From: Owenia fusiformis
Lineage: Eukaryota > Annelida > Polychaeta > Sabellida > Oweniidae
Length of the DNA: 50,000 nucleotides
Direction of reading: 5' to 3'
NCBI GenBank assembly: GCA_903813345.2
Contig: CAIIXF020000017.1
Coordinates: 1-50,000, forward strand
Part shown: one piece after another, positions 13,301-28,300 of the stretch
Layout of the letters: the number at the start of each line of letters is the position of its first letter
Numbering within the stretch: position 1 is the stretch's first letter
Position numbers and translations under genes: made by a program
The notes under the pieces: model-generated
What the model saw: the letters and a program-made list of their open reading frames with translations, nothing else
Database searches by the model: none
Told to the model about the DNA's origin: nothing

Positions 13301-16300
13301 TCAAATGTTACAATGTGCTACTCTGTACAGGTTTACAAAGGCGAGCACCTTGGAAAAGTAAAGAGAGTTTCGGGTTGTCAAGATGGCCACATCCACTTTG
13401 TTTTGAAGAAGATAGGTACCGAGGATATAATTGATCCAAGTCGGTATTTTGAAAAGAGAAAGATGGAGAAGCCGAAGTGGGTTCAAGCATGCGATGACTA
13501 CAATTTGATCTGGCTCGTAAGTCAGCACATTTAATTAACTATTAACGATTCCATGTTTGTAAAATCATAAAGATAAACTTTTATAAAAATAGGAACACAA
13601 TTTATGTATAGATATTCATATCATATTTTATCGTTTAGCTTGACATCACATGACACTACATTTGTATGTAAGCATAGTTGTAACAATCAAATGTTCAAAA
13701 TGCTTCATTCTTCGTCAATTTCTTCAATTATGATACGTTGCATATAACCACATACTATCACATACTATACCTTTCAGGGAGACGTGATAGCAGAGGGATC
13801 CATCACAGGTGGTCCAAAGGATATTGACACTACTCCTGAGCAAAAGGCTGAAGTAGATACTGATGACGCTGATTGTAAATATGTAACTTATGACATTTGT
13901 ATATTAAATAAGTAAACACACTGGTCTATAAGAAAGCCAAAAACCGAAGTTCAATGAAGCGAACAATTTAAAACATCGCAACCAATTATGAAATTACTTA
14001 GAATGTGTCAATATATCCCCTTTCCTAAAAAGTGAGATTAATCTTATCACGACCCAAAATCACAAAACTAATGGAAACTACCAGCATATGGTGAGGTTTG
14101 TATTGTTTTTTCAAAGGTTCATTTATGATATCAACACAATACAAAGTAAATTAACTTTATTTTTCTTCAGTGTTAATTAGCAGGACCAGACGGAAAAGAA
14201 GCTTCCCAACATTTGGAAATATTCTCGATATGAGCGGGGCTGACATGTTCGCTCCCCTGTTAGAACAAATGGGCGTGCCAACGATTACGGAGTTTGGACC
14301 AGATATCTTCCAATTCAGTGTGAAAGATTTACAGATGAAGCACGTTATACAGTTCCTTGAAAGTTCAAATAACCAAGCGATGGTAGAAAGAATTTACAAA
14401 TTAATCGAAAGCATGACGGTAGGTCATATTATACACTTTTTTGTCCTTGTTGTCTATCCTCTCCAATAATCCAATTGTTTGATTATCGGAGCTATATTGA
14501 CGCACTGTTTGGAGACAGGTCTATAGGAATTAGTATTCTTAAACGAAATCAATTGCATTGCAGAGTGGTATTTTTGATATACACGGGTGTACCAGACCAG
14601 CAGAGCATGACAACACTGAACTGCAACACTTGCTGATATTGCAAGGCAAATCATCTGAAGGTCCCAGAGAGGTGTTACTTGACCGTATTTATCAACTGGA
14701 AAACGGTAATTTGAGCGTACAAATGAAATCTCTACAAAATAAAACTAATAAAATTAATGTGAGTATAACTCAGTCTGTCCAATGGGCCATTAATTTGTAA
14801 CATAAATGCGTTTTTATGAAATCCATTTAAACCAAAATCGTCATAATCTTCCGACCTTTACTTTTAGTCTGTCCGAAACTCCTCGAGCAGAATCCTACTC
14901 ATAGTTACTGCAATGTGGGTCCAGATTGCATTAGTGTGTCCTGTTGTGTGGACATACCAGTATTCTACGGACACGTTGTATCAAGAGTTGCTCTAAGTGT
15001 TAACCCATGTGATCACGTATTAACAGTAGATATCAACAACTGGAGATTTGAATATTCTATTGGTGACTATAAAACAGGTTTTGAATTTTTATTATTTTTA
15101 CAGATTTCAGTTACATTTTACAAGTGTAAGAACACTCAAATCGCTAGAAGGTATTATACAAGAATGTAGCCAGGGTAGGATGGATGTTGTAGCTTAATAT
15201 AGGTAGCTACTGGTAAGATAAGATAGTACCAATGCCTGTTCAGCTATTAGGTTTATTAATTATTTTGAAAGACTGATGATATCAAATTGAAAAAAGTTGC
15301 CCATGTCCGAGACGTGAATTGTTGACTTATTTTATTCATACCCGTCAAAGTTTAACATAAACAATTCGATTAATCGTGAATTTCTAACAAAAAACAGGTT
15401 GTCTCTCAATCTGGATTTCTCAGGTGTGATGTTCTCATACAATTTATATACTTGTAAACGATTTTTATTTGAATATGCAGTATATTCGTCAACAAACGGT
15501 CAATTGAACTTAAACATACACAGATGATAGTTATGACATGGGATGCATCTATAATACAATCGTCGAATTAGTTTTTTCAGGGTTGAAATTCTTCCTTAGT
15601 CTATTTAAGAATGTGTTTTCTACTTGAAGATATTGGTGTGACAGAGATGATAACTGGGGATCACAATAGCATTGCTGTAACACAGTTGAAAGCGAACATG
15701 AAGATTTCCAAAGATGGACAAAATATAAGGGTATACATTTTACAGAAAAACTAATTAAAACACTCAAAATAGATTACACGTGTAATGGTTAGAGTTGTCA
15801 ACAGACAAAATAAAACGATAATATATCATCCGTTATTTGAGATAATGAGCCTATATTTAATTTAAAAATTAGCTCAATATGACATGTCAATTTTGCTTAA
15901 AACAACATTTTCTTTGAAAAAATACATTCCTTATTGTTTTCAACAATTTAGATTACGTTATCTCTCGCGTTGTGCTCGTTAGAGGATCCAGATATATGTA
16001 CAGACCCCCTTGATGTTTTCAATTCAGCTGAAATCAATGTACCAGACCCCAACAGATGCGATGACCAGTATCCACCAACATCAGTTGATTGTAAGTGATC
16101 TAGTATGCTATTCAATATTTTGTTATTTGACCTAGACAAACTTATACTACAGAAGATCAGATTACGTTATACTTATTTATTTCACAGTGCTCGATGGAAT
16201 GACTTTGGATGGACTTGAGAAAATCATTGCAACGATAGATGGCGGTAGCATGTCCGACTTGATGTATGATATCCGAGGAATATATACGAGCCTAGTATGT

Positions 16301-19300
16301 AAATTTTTCATTAATGAAATGATTTTTCATATATAGCTTAAATTATTGATTTATTCGGTATTTGATAACCGTTTATTTTTCGATATTTAATATACACGAC
16401 ATATGCATTGGTGCTTCTTAACTGCCACGGTGATGACTTTATATTTATTTATTTTAGCTAAGTGAGGCAATAAACAAACTAGTGAACGAAATATCAACAG
16501 AAGACTTTGAGTCATTTGATGTATGCCTCGATGGGGAACATATGTTTGGACCGTGGAGCAAACAGTTCTTCTCAGTAAAATTTCAGACGATGGCAGGACC
16601 TGTTCCAATTGTATTTGGTGAATATATGGTCGAGCTTTTATATGAATTAGTAATATGTTGTAGTTATTTGATTTGAGGAATTAACACATTTGTATGTTTT
16701 GAGTTTTTTTTCAAATGTATCGATCCAAATAATTAATTGGTAGCACAATGTCGTATTAAGTTTTTGTATTTATTAAGGATTTAGTGGAGGGGGTTCTGTA
16801 GGAGTACAATTCACTTGTGGTTTCTGCATTCTATCAATGAAAGTAACGGTAAGATAAACCGACATTGTTCTTATTTAAATATATCAATTGGATAACCCGT
16901 CTTACTAACCCAAAAGTTACTAAAAACAGCTGGTTCAAAAGCCAACTGAAAATCCATATTGGTAAACCGCGCAAAGTAGACAGTTTCTCCATCTAATAGA
17001 TCTGAACCAACATCAGCTAGGAATACAATAAACAAAATATAAAATGTATTTACGCCTTACCCTTTTCAAGGCGATTTGTGACTAGGGATTTGTAAGAATC
17101 TATCTTTTTCGGTGGGACTTGTTACTCAGGGGGTTGCTGTTTTTAGTTTACATTAAACAGATATTTTTATAAAATAGTTTCTGAGTTATCAATCTGTCTT
17201 TAAAATTGTTGAAATTCAATGTATGTATTTATACAGGGAGGAGTTAAGCCTATGTTGGGAGCAAAAGTTAAAGGCTCTCTCGACGTTGGTATTAAAGTAC
17301 TTAGGGCTGAAGTGAAGATTACAGGGGATTTAATGACAACGTCATTCCCAACAAGAGCAGGGATTGGATTCAGCAAATTCCCTTTGGATGCAAGGTCAGT
17401 ATTATACTATAAATCTAATATCGTAACTCAATGAAGGGCTAAATACTGTACGAGCTAGATTTCTAAAGAGCTGAAAGTGAAAATTATTTTTATTTCTTTG
17501 CAGTATGCGAATGGATTTGGAGCTTAAACCACTGCGTCTTGTATTAGAAATTGGTGTGTATGGGTGGTTGCCTCGAGTTGGCGATCATGAAATCTTGAAG
17601 TTTAATTTATGGGAGTATACAACTCCTGTAATTAAGAAGAACATTTTCCAAATCAATGATCCAAAAACGGATGACTCACCTCCAGACTTCAGTGTGTATG
17701 CGGTATATAAAACTACGATATGTAGTATTTTTTATATTATGACTCATGGTATATCTGTTATAACTGACCCCTGTTATGGTTAAATTGCTTCATTACATTT
17801 AGCATTTTGACAGAAAGCCTCGTGACAAACAATTTTGTTCCAGTCTGTATCATTGAAATATGAAATATCTTCTGAGACTACATTTTGAGATGCTGATATC
17901 ATCTCTCATTTTTCAGTGTTTGTTGAGTGTTCATTGCTTGTTTCAACGTTCGATATTGCATCTGTGATTCAGCATTTATGCCAACTGATGAAACAATTTC
18001 ATTATTTGATATGATCGTACCCTTTTTTAAAACATCACATATAAAATTTATACCAAACTCACGTTATCTACCTTAGAATGTACTTCCATTTTCCTATCGA
18101 GACCTCGGGTTTCAACTCCCGCCATTAAAGTCGACGACGTCATCGTTGTTTCATGAAAAGACTCATGAAGAGTTTTTCTGTGTCATAGATAAATGTGTTT
18201 TCATCGATTGCACAAATATACGTAAAGATTAATGTCAGAAAAGATTAAATATTGCATTCAAAATAGGACACTGGTGTCCTCCACACGGAAGTTCAGCAAA
18301 ATGAAAAAAATATCCTTCAAAAGCATTGCTTTTCAGCAACCGGCACCTCAAGAGTTGAAGAGATCTTCCCAAAGAGTTGAATGCTCCGTCAAGCAAATAG
18401 CAAATAGAGACCATACGGAACCTGCGTTTCTACTAGGCGTCGGAGTAGCAGATGGAGAAAGTCAGGTTGACATGACATATTGCGTCGGAACATATAGAGG
18501 TGGCTGCGACGAGGTTGCTGTCGAACCCATGGGAGGTCCCTCAACAATTGTATCTATGGTATGATTTTTGCTCTAGAAACTTGGTTTTCGTCATGACAAA
18601 GCGCGCTCATGAGATTCCCTCTCAGATAAAAAAACAAACAATTTACCCTTTCACAAACGTATATTCGATAAGGAATTAACATGTCATACAAAGCTAAGAG
18701 AAGGAAGAAGAAGGATCATAACCGTGAAGAAGGCATAGGGTAATGTGATTCCAACCTTGGGAATTTCCAAGTCTCCATCTTTTTAGCCAAGTTAATCGTA
18801 TATCTTTTTAAAGTTTTATCTCATTCATTTGAATTAAAGACAAATATCGATTAAACATACAATAAAAATTCAACTTGTATAGGGACTAATACTAAAACCT
18901 ATGGATATTCCATGAAAGTGTGGGAGGCACTAGCACTAATACTAAAACCTATGGATATTCCATGAAAATCTGGGAGGCACTAATACTAAAACCTATGGAT
19001 ATTCCATGAAAATCTGGGACTTTCTTGGAACAGAGAGTAATAAGAACAATACATCTACAGGGATGTGTGAAACAGAAATCGAGATAAATCATAGATATTT
19101 TCAATGTTATTTTCAGCCTTTGACATCTGGCGTACCATTGTACTTTCTAATAATTGCTTTGAACAACCAGGGTGCAAGTGCCAGCATAGAGTGCGAACTG
19201 CCAACATATGATATGACTCTACCAAAAGGTAGAATGATTCCTGATTTCCACTCAAGTAGTCATCCACACATACTCAGGGCATCGGGAATGGCTGTTGATG

Positions 19301-22300
19301 ATTCTCCTCTCAAACAACACGCTGTATGTTTTGTTATGAGTATTTTTCATCATATATATTATATAATAGCTATAATGTCGCATGAATTTTATCCTGGCTA
19401 AAGTGATACACATGAATTAAGAGTAGTAAGTTTACTTCAGAAATGTTAAAGCCCACATATTAAGTTTAACCATTTTGGCTTATATTGTAGTCTCACCAAA
19501 CTTTTTTTCTAATTTCAAAAAGTAGATATTATAAAAAAACTTTTAGAGGCCACACATATCTTTTTATAAGCGATAATTCACACCAATGCTTAGGATATTT
19601 GATGATTAAAAATTGCAACTTTTGAATTTTTGAACTTTGAATATTCGGGAAATGAAAAGTTGACAACTTTCTTGCCCCATAAATTTATTTTTCTAAAACC
19701 TCGAAAATAACTTTTAAAGTCATGACAAAAAGTGAATGAATGATAAAAACAAATTTTCAAACGTTACATGGGGACTTTCACATGTACATTCTAGCTTGCG
19801 ATTGGATATGGTCATGGTTTATTTTGTGATCAAGAGGTCCCCTGGCATATTATTGCAGCTGATAAGTCATCATCGATTGAACATATAGATGATGAGTTTG
19901 ATAATGGCATACTAAACCATTTCACAAGTAAGTTCAAATTCATATGCTTTACTCACGTGCAGTAAGGGTACTTACGAATAACATTTGAATAGTTTATTAT
20001 GAATATAGTAAATATTCAAACAAATACAAAAATACAACTTATTTATATAGAGGGCAAATGATTATCAAATGATGCTTAAAAGAAAGTATACTTAAATCAA
20101 AAAGACTATCATATCTGTTTATTATGAAGCTGAAAGGCTTGGTAAGCTGATTGCAAAGGCCAAGCACCCAGTAAAGCCTCACATTGTTTCATCTTGGAGC
20201 ACTCCACGCGGTTGTGCCAAGGAATGTATGAAGTATTCATCAGCAAAGTGTACAAGCTTTAACTATGACTTTGGAACAAGTGGAACTTGTGAGTTACTTG
20301 AATTTGTGGAAGGCAATCAAGCAGAACTTCACGAGGTAAATATACGTGTCGTATAATGATGTGAATAGTTTGAGCAATGTCAATATACGAGATATACAGG
20401 GTGTCCTCGAGGTAACGAGTGACGATTTTTAAGACGACTTTACTGTTGTTACTCCATGATTTTCTACTTATTTTGAATAGATAACAATGCAAAACAACAA
20501 AACAATGCCTACAAAAGAAAGTCTAGTATTAACCATGGGTTGTAGATAACTAAATTAATGACACGGTTATTTCCGGATAGTGTGTTCATATAATGCCTCG
20601 TAAATAATATATCTGAAGGGACACAATATCTCACTTAAAAAATGACAAAGATGAATGAACCAATGATTTTAAATAATTTATGGGTTTCCAATGCTGGGAA
20701 GATATTAATTCTGTTTTGTTTTTTTATCAGTCAGGCCATTTCCACCACTTTGAACGACTTGGTGCAGGCCATTATGGAGAGTATAGATACGAACATCTCA
20801 GCTTGTCCCACAACACGATTTACTATTTTAACTACCAAGTTATCAACACACTGGGTAAGTATATGTATAAGATCGGTTATGCTCTTATCGTATGCAATCT
20901 ATATATTATTTGCATATATCATTATGTAACATCATACTTTTTCTAGAATATGAAAGCATTCTTACCTCCAAGTCAGTGATCATTGACTTTACTCCACCTT
21001 CTCCTGGACCAATTGAAGAACCACTTTCAATGGACTTCAGACATGACCAATGTCGGGATGTTACAACTGATGTATATGCCACACGCTGCATTGAACCGAC
21101 TCCACTTGATAATCACAGGTGAGACGAGCTGTACGAATGGAATATTTGATTTAAAGTCTTGATTACTCCATGATAAATTTCATTCACTTCTTAATATTTT
21201 CTCATGATTGGTTCCAACGTTTCTTATTTTACGCATACTAAATAAGTTCAGAAAGATTATCATTGAGTAATGTCTTGCAATTCACGTGGTTTTCCTATTA
21301 AGTATTTCCGTGAGGATAACATTTCACCGTAGAGTTATACTTTAAAAGAATAGGTCACTTACATTTTTCTAATTTTCCTTCCAGGATAGTTGTTGACGGT
21401 GTATCAGAACCCGAAGGTCCACATTCATTTTGTGTATTCAATGGAGACAAGGATATGTTTGACTTGAGATGGACAAGAGATAACAAGTATTGCTCTGGTA
21501 TGTCCATATATACATAGGTGATATACTGTTTTACAAATAATTTGTTTTTATGAAATACAATTGTGTCTAATTTAAAACACATTACAGCTAATTGGGATGG
21601 ATTCCATGACAATGAGACTGGCATATTTGGCTACTTAGTCTCTGTTGGAACTGACCTATGCCTAGACAACCACCACACACACAAAGATCCACATAGCCAT
21701 ATCATATTCGAGTCTGAATGGACACACGAAGCAATGCTGTACCCCCTACACATGCCAGGTAATAAATACAGTTCGGTTTAAAAAAGGTTATTTCAAAGCA
21801 AAATAAAAATGAGAGATGAGAAATGAGAAATGCTTTCATGTCTGATGTTAAAGTTGCATTTAATAAATGTTTATATCAATATACGATTTTAGATGAATAC
21901 TACCATATAAACTTCAGTCATGAAGTTAAAGTTGCATTTAATAAAGGTCTATACGCAATTTACTATTTTAGATGGATACTACCATATAAATGTAAGAGCA
22001 TTGAATAAAGTTGAGTTTGGTGGCCCGATGGCTCTAACGGTTTGCCATAGTTTGCCTTACATAGTGGATACTACACCCCCATTTGTCAACCATGTCCTGA
22101 CGTTATCATATGATGAATATACATATATGATAATAATGACATATAACGTAAGGTATGTAAATCAGTCACATCTTTTGAGAACCCCAAATTGTATGAATTG
22201 ATGAGTCGTCGGATCTCTAGTTATTATGAACCAATTTAAATATTGTGTATACTACCAACCAGCAGATATCAAAAACATGACAATCAATTACACTTACAGT

Positions 22301-25300
22301 GATCCTCTATCTGACATACGTGAAGTCGACTTTTGCCTCGGAAGAAGCAGGCGTGATTGTTACGTATCTGACTGGGACAGATATGCAAATACAAGCCACC
22401 TCGAAAAAGTACAGCATATCCCTGATGGAATTCCGAGCTGGCCTAAAATAAGAGCAATAAACAATGGTACAATGATATTACACACTTATTTATCATAACG
22501 ATATTTTTATAATTTAATTGGAAAACCCATAAAGGTGTACAATGTATTGAGCAATTCATTGTACAGTGAATTTTTGAGCAAAATATACAATTTATATTTT
22601 AGAAGGATGACATGAATAATTTCTTATTTTTATGCCGCGGGGTAAAGAATCTGTCTTTCATCTTTACTCCATCTTATCCCTAATTCGTAATTTTCTGTTT
22701 TAGATAAATAAGATACACCACAAAGTATATGGCTAATGTATGTAAACACATACCATTTGGTTTGGCAGGTTCTGGACGTTATCATCAAATACTCGCAACT
22801 TTTGACGATGAATATTATGTGGCTTTAACTTTTCAGAATTTGATATGCTCCACCTTATATTGCAAATTATATTTTTGCAGTGGACCTAAGAGATGTCGGG
22901 CCAGCCGATATACCCATCATTGTAGACACAACTCCTCCAATAGCAGGTGATCTATATGATGGATGGGTGCACAATATAGATATAGATTATCAAAATAGGA
23001 ACGATATTTTATGTGCTAATTGGCAGAACTTCCACGATCCGGACAGCGGATTGGGTAAGTGGCAACCCATCAAAGGATGTTACTTTGCCTGTCCATTACT
23101 CAATTATAACTTAAACTTAAATCTTCAACGTAGCTTAAATGAAAAGCTCGTAAGATAAGATATAATACAGTATTTAGTATCAAATACTATTGTGTAATGC
23201 TAGGAAAAACCAAGGGCATTTCATAGAAATTCAAACACCAGTGTTTGACAGTGTATAAATCTTTAAAAGAATACAATTTTAACATTAACTATCACGTATA
23301 AAGGAAAAAAGCGAGGAATGAAACAGTGCATTATCATAATTATGCCTTTAAATATTTTAGTTGGCTATAAGATAGGATTCGGAACAGAAGAAGGCTTGGA
23401 TGATGTGATTCCATTAACTGATCTGGGCCATTATGAATATGATACATGTATCGCTTCTTTCGGAAACAACATCACTGAATTGACACACAACTCTACTTAT
23501 TACACTCTTCTGTATGCTTTCAACGGAGGTCACAAACTGCTGAACGTATCAGTAATATCAGATGGAGGTAATTATTGATGCTTGATTTTTTGGGGTGAAA
23601 TAACGCATCGGAACATTTCGAAGATGGGTATATACAAAATGCTGAAATACAATGATAAAAATGATCATTGTTCACGTTTTAGTTTCCATTGACATGACGA
23701 ATCCTATACGAGGTTGGATGAAAGATGGCCTAGATAAAAAGATTGATAGTAACTTCACATCGAAAACAGCCAGCGTACAAGTCAACTGGGGTGGTTACCA
23801 AGATCCCGAGTCCGGTATTAGTGATTACTCATTAGCTGTATACAGAGGAAGATTGTCTCATGATGCAAGAGATGAAACTATGATAAGCATGATACATCAA
23901 CCAGAATCAGTTGGCAACGGCGCAACCAATATCAATTGGCACCACTTCCATCATCACCATGGCGACTTCATATACGTTGAAATGAATACAACAAATGGTG
24001 CGATTTCAACTATAACAACAGTCTCTACAGGAGTAACTGTTGATCTGACGGCACCAGAAGTTCAATACCTAAATGATGGAACAATTCCCCGAACAGACGC
24101 CCAGTTTTCTGTAAGCAATAAAAATAGCTATCATTTACACAACTGACCCTGTGCTAGATGTAATGCACATTTCTTCCTTCAATATCATATTTCCCAAACG
24201 TATCATATAGAAATAATTAGTCATTGCTGTGCACTCATTTTGATTGATACAACATAATTAATTAACAGAGTAGTCTTGTGGAGCTATCAGCAAACTGGCT
24301 CTTCCTTGACTCAGAGTCTGGAATAAACCACCATCAATTCACAGTTTACGAACTCCATGGAGGCAACAAGAGACAATTGTTCCCTATTGGGTAAGTCAGT
24401 GTAGAATTAAACAGCGCAGCCAATGACAAAATATTGTTTGATAAAATTCGGTTTTAGTGAATAGCAGTACATAATGTGGATGGATTGAATAAAATATACT
24501 TCATGTCAAAAATGATTCGGGTACCAGATGGGAAGTGAAACATATACATACTATGGACATTAAACATTTTGATATAAAAATATACTGTATAGTACACTTA
24601 ACCGTTACTTAATCTTTCGGCTTCTGGATGTATAACTTAATGTTGGTGTAAAAATCAAGTAAGTGAGCAAGTCGAACACTAATTGGACAGAATGTTAGTA
24701 CAAATGCACTCACCTTCGGTTCGTGCTTTGTACAACATTCTGTCCAACTCGTGCTGAATTTCACCATATTGAATGGCCTATCATTATTTATTCCTTAATT
24801 ATGTCTATATGCTTCAATTTTAGCGATGAACTATTAACGTTAAGAGCGGACGTGAATGTTTATAGTGCCACCGACTTGAATCTTAAACCTGGAGCTTTGT
24901 ATAACATTCGTGTATCCGCAGTGAATAACGCTGGTCTTACAACAGTACATAACACAGATGGTGTGAAGATCGACCCTACTCCCCCAAGGGTTTGTACTTA
25001 GTTCTATAGATTTATTTAAACAAAACACATATTGGTAGTTCATGAAATGCAAGCCAGTAATGAAAATTAACTACATGTCATGTTTGGTGCTGAAATAGTT
25101 TTTAGGCAATATGGATGCTTCAGAAATACATGCTGCACTCTTGAATGTTCGGATTATAGATGCAGTACGTACGAATAGGTGTTTCTGATGGTGAAATGGA
25201 AGATGTTATAGATGGCGTGGTTGTATCTGCCGATAATGCTGGTATACAAGCAACATGGCTAGCTATAGATCCTGAAAGTGATATCAAAGACTACTATGTT

Positions 25301-28300
25301 GCAGTGGGGACATCTCCAGGTGAGATAGTGTGTGGTACTTGTTATCATGAATTAATTAAATTTACTTGTAATGAATTAATAGAATCAGCAAGCATATATT
25401 GTAATGTAATAAGTATGTATTGCACAGCATTATCCATGCAAAGTATCAGTGTTTATACAAAGCAGATTAGCATGTCGCTGCCATAAATCGAGTTGGGCAT
25501 TTCCTCTGTCTTTACGAAGTATGGGGGACACTTATCCTGACTGACCTGACCTGTGCCTACTTCAAGGACGGATACTCGCCGTTATTTAGTTTAGTTAAAT
25601 GTCCATGCACATTTTGTGGGATAACTGTGTCTTGTAATTGAGGTAAACGATGTGCACAATTGGTTTATATCAAACATTGCATTATTATTCTGTATAAATA
25701 CTTATTTTAAACTTGTATATTTTCGCATAATTATAGATACCACTGATGTTTTGGAGTACCTTAGTATGGGGGATGGTACTAATGGTTATTTGGGTAATGT
25801 GGAACTGGAGCGGTTCGATCCTAAAATACATGGTCCTCTTTATTACATCAACGTTAAGGCACAAAACAAAGCTGGGCAGTTTTCAAGTAATATGACTTCC
25901 AAGTGAGTGAATCGTTAAACAAAAAACTATCATTAGCGATCTAGCAGTCAATACTAGTACGTCGAGTATAAATTGGTTAATATTTATGCTATATTATTAG
26001 TTATGTCCCACCTATCCAGTAATGCCATTGAAAGCAAATGAAGGAATGTAAACTCAAGATTGATTTTTTAAAACTCCGAGGCTTTGGGTTGCGGTTCATG
26101 TGTCATATCAAATATGTGTTGGAGAGAGACGTTTACAGTGGTACTACTTTCTCCTTATTTTTACTTACAGAGCCGTTGTTGCTCGTAATAACAGTTCATT
26201 TTATTTCAAATATAATCTAAATATTATGCTCTAAGGCCCCTAAAGATAATTGAGGCAGATGTTGCTGGAAGAATCATAGATGGCGTGAAAGGGGATCCAG
26301 ATATAGATGAACAACGGGATAAGATGACTGTAACCGCACACTTTGAAGGTTTCAGGAGTGGCTTTGGTAAGTACATTAAAGACTGTCAAATTTGAATTGT
26401 ATTAAAACATAGTTAGGTATTATACCATTCAGTTTTAATTTGTCCTCTTTTGATTGGAGTTTATCAAAGCAAAACCATGGATCACGTGATGATATGAGTA
26501 TCATGGTATGAATTTACTATTTTGAAGGATACACTAGGTTTGAATGGGCAGTTGGGACGGGTCATGGATTAGATGATGTTCGTCCATTTTCTACAAGAGG
26601 GATTATATTAGATAGTGATGATGAAACGGATTCTGGTTTAAAAACGAACTATTCCGGAACAGTTCATGGTCCTGTTCACCTATCACATGCACATAGATTT
26701 CATGTGACAGTTAGAGGAAGAACAGGCAAGAGTAACACGTTGGAGGGCGTATCTAATGGCTTTATCATTGATGTAACACCACCAGAGGTATGCACGTCTT
26801 ACATGATATTAGGCTTGCCAAGTTACTGATTAGACACAAAAAATATACTTTATGAGTTAGAATCGTGGTTCAGAAATTTAAATCTCATGTATAGTATTCA
26901 AGGAAAATGACATTTCATAATGTGTAAGTTGACAAAGGTCTATCAATACATGTTTTAAAACATTTCAACTATTTTTCCAAGGTATTATTAAGCGATGTTG
27001 GTGTAGACCTTAATCTGAACAAGACGCTGATGACCAACCCGTCTTCTCTATATCAGACATCAATGGACTCTTTGACTGCTGATTGGAATATATCTGACTC
27101 AGAAAGTAGGATTGCATGGTCCAGCTATTGTTATGGTACAATACCAGGGCGATGTGATGTTCATAGTATGACAGCGATAGATGAAGCATCTGGGCTGCAA
27201 GTCGGACAAGTCAAACCAGCCACAGGAGGAAAACCAAATTTCCTGCAAATTCTTTCAGAGAACAAGGTTATTTAGAATTGAATTTCGGGTTTTCATGTTC
27301 TGTATGTTTTTTTGACATTTTGTTACAGTTTTGTTTTGCAATCGAAATGTTCTTTCGTAGGTTGGACTTCAAAAACGACGTCACAGCCCTCCTATTGTAG
27401 CAGATGACACTCCGCCCTTAGAAGGAAGAATCAAATGCACGCAATACCTCAAGGAAAATGAGGAAATTGTTTGTAGTTGGACGGGATTCGTAGATGCAGA
27501 AAGTGGCATTGACAATTTTTCTGCTGGACTCGGTGAACAAGAAGGCGAAGATAACGCACATGAATTTGTTGTTCTCACCCCTTATACTCAAACCGTCGTA
27601 TTCAAAGGTATGGGCATTACTTAGTGGAATGATTTGAATATCGCCTGAACTTAGAATCTATGTATCTTAAGTCAAAACTGTAAACCATTATTTCTTCAGA
27701 ATACAGAAATACAACTCTTCCAATGGGTCGATACTTTATGACTTTGAGAACATCAAATTCTGCTGGTTTGATGTCAGAGTCATATTCTCTGCCCATTATT
27801 GTTGATGGAACGCCTCCAGTAGCTGGGATGGTCGCAGAGCTGAGTGACATAATAGAAGTAAACTTCTCCCTTTCTGGACAAGGACTGGCTATTAAAGAAT
27901 GTTCATCTAGAGAAGGTAAAACAATATACAGATACTGACATGTCAGAAAAAAAGAAAAATTCAAATAAATATTTGAATGACAATCTCTTTATTTTATTTA
28001 CATCAACTTTGAAAAACTGATTTGCTGAATCATACAGATATATATCTTTTAGACTGTGTGGATGCTGATACCAAATGCCAAACTTCAATGACAAACATCC
28101 ACGCAAGTTGGGTGCCCTTCCAAGATGACGAATCACCGATTGTGAAGTAAAAAATATCATACAAAGTAGTGTTTAACCCCAGCTATTGTGTCCTTTTTAA
28201 GCATTCGTAAAATCATAAATTATGTCAATAAAGGAATAGTCACGTAGTATAATATTATCTTTAACATACATGTATTTTTGGATCATGGTGGATATGTTTC

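Noticed and set aside
18000-18336. Possible boundary between two separate genes
   Set aside because: No stop with polyadenylation signal followed by a new signal peptide was seen. Exons at 17504 and 18337 join in phase 0.
18996-19116. In-frame extension upstream of the exon at 19117
   Set aside because: It runs through the tandem repeat, and a good TTTTCAG acceptor lies at 19116.
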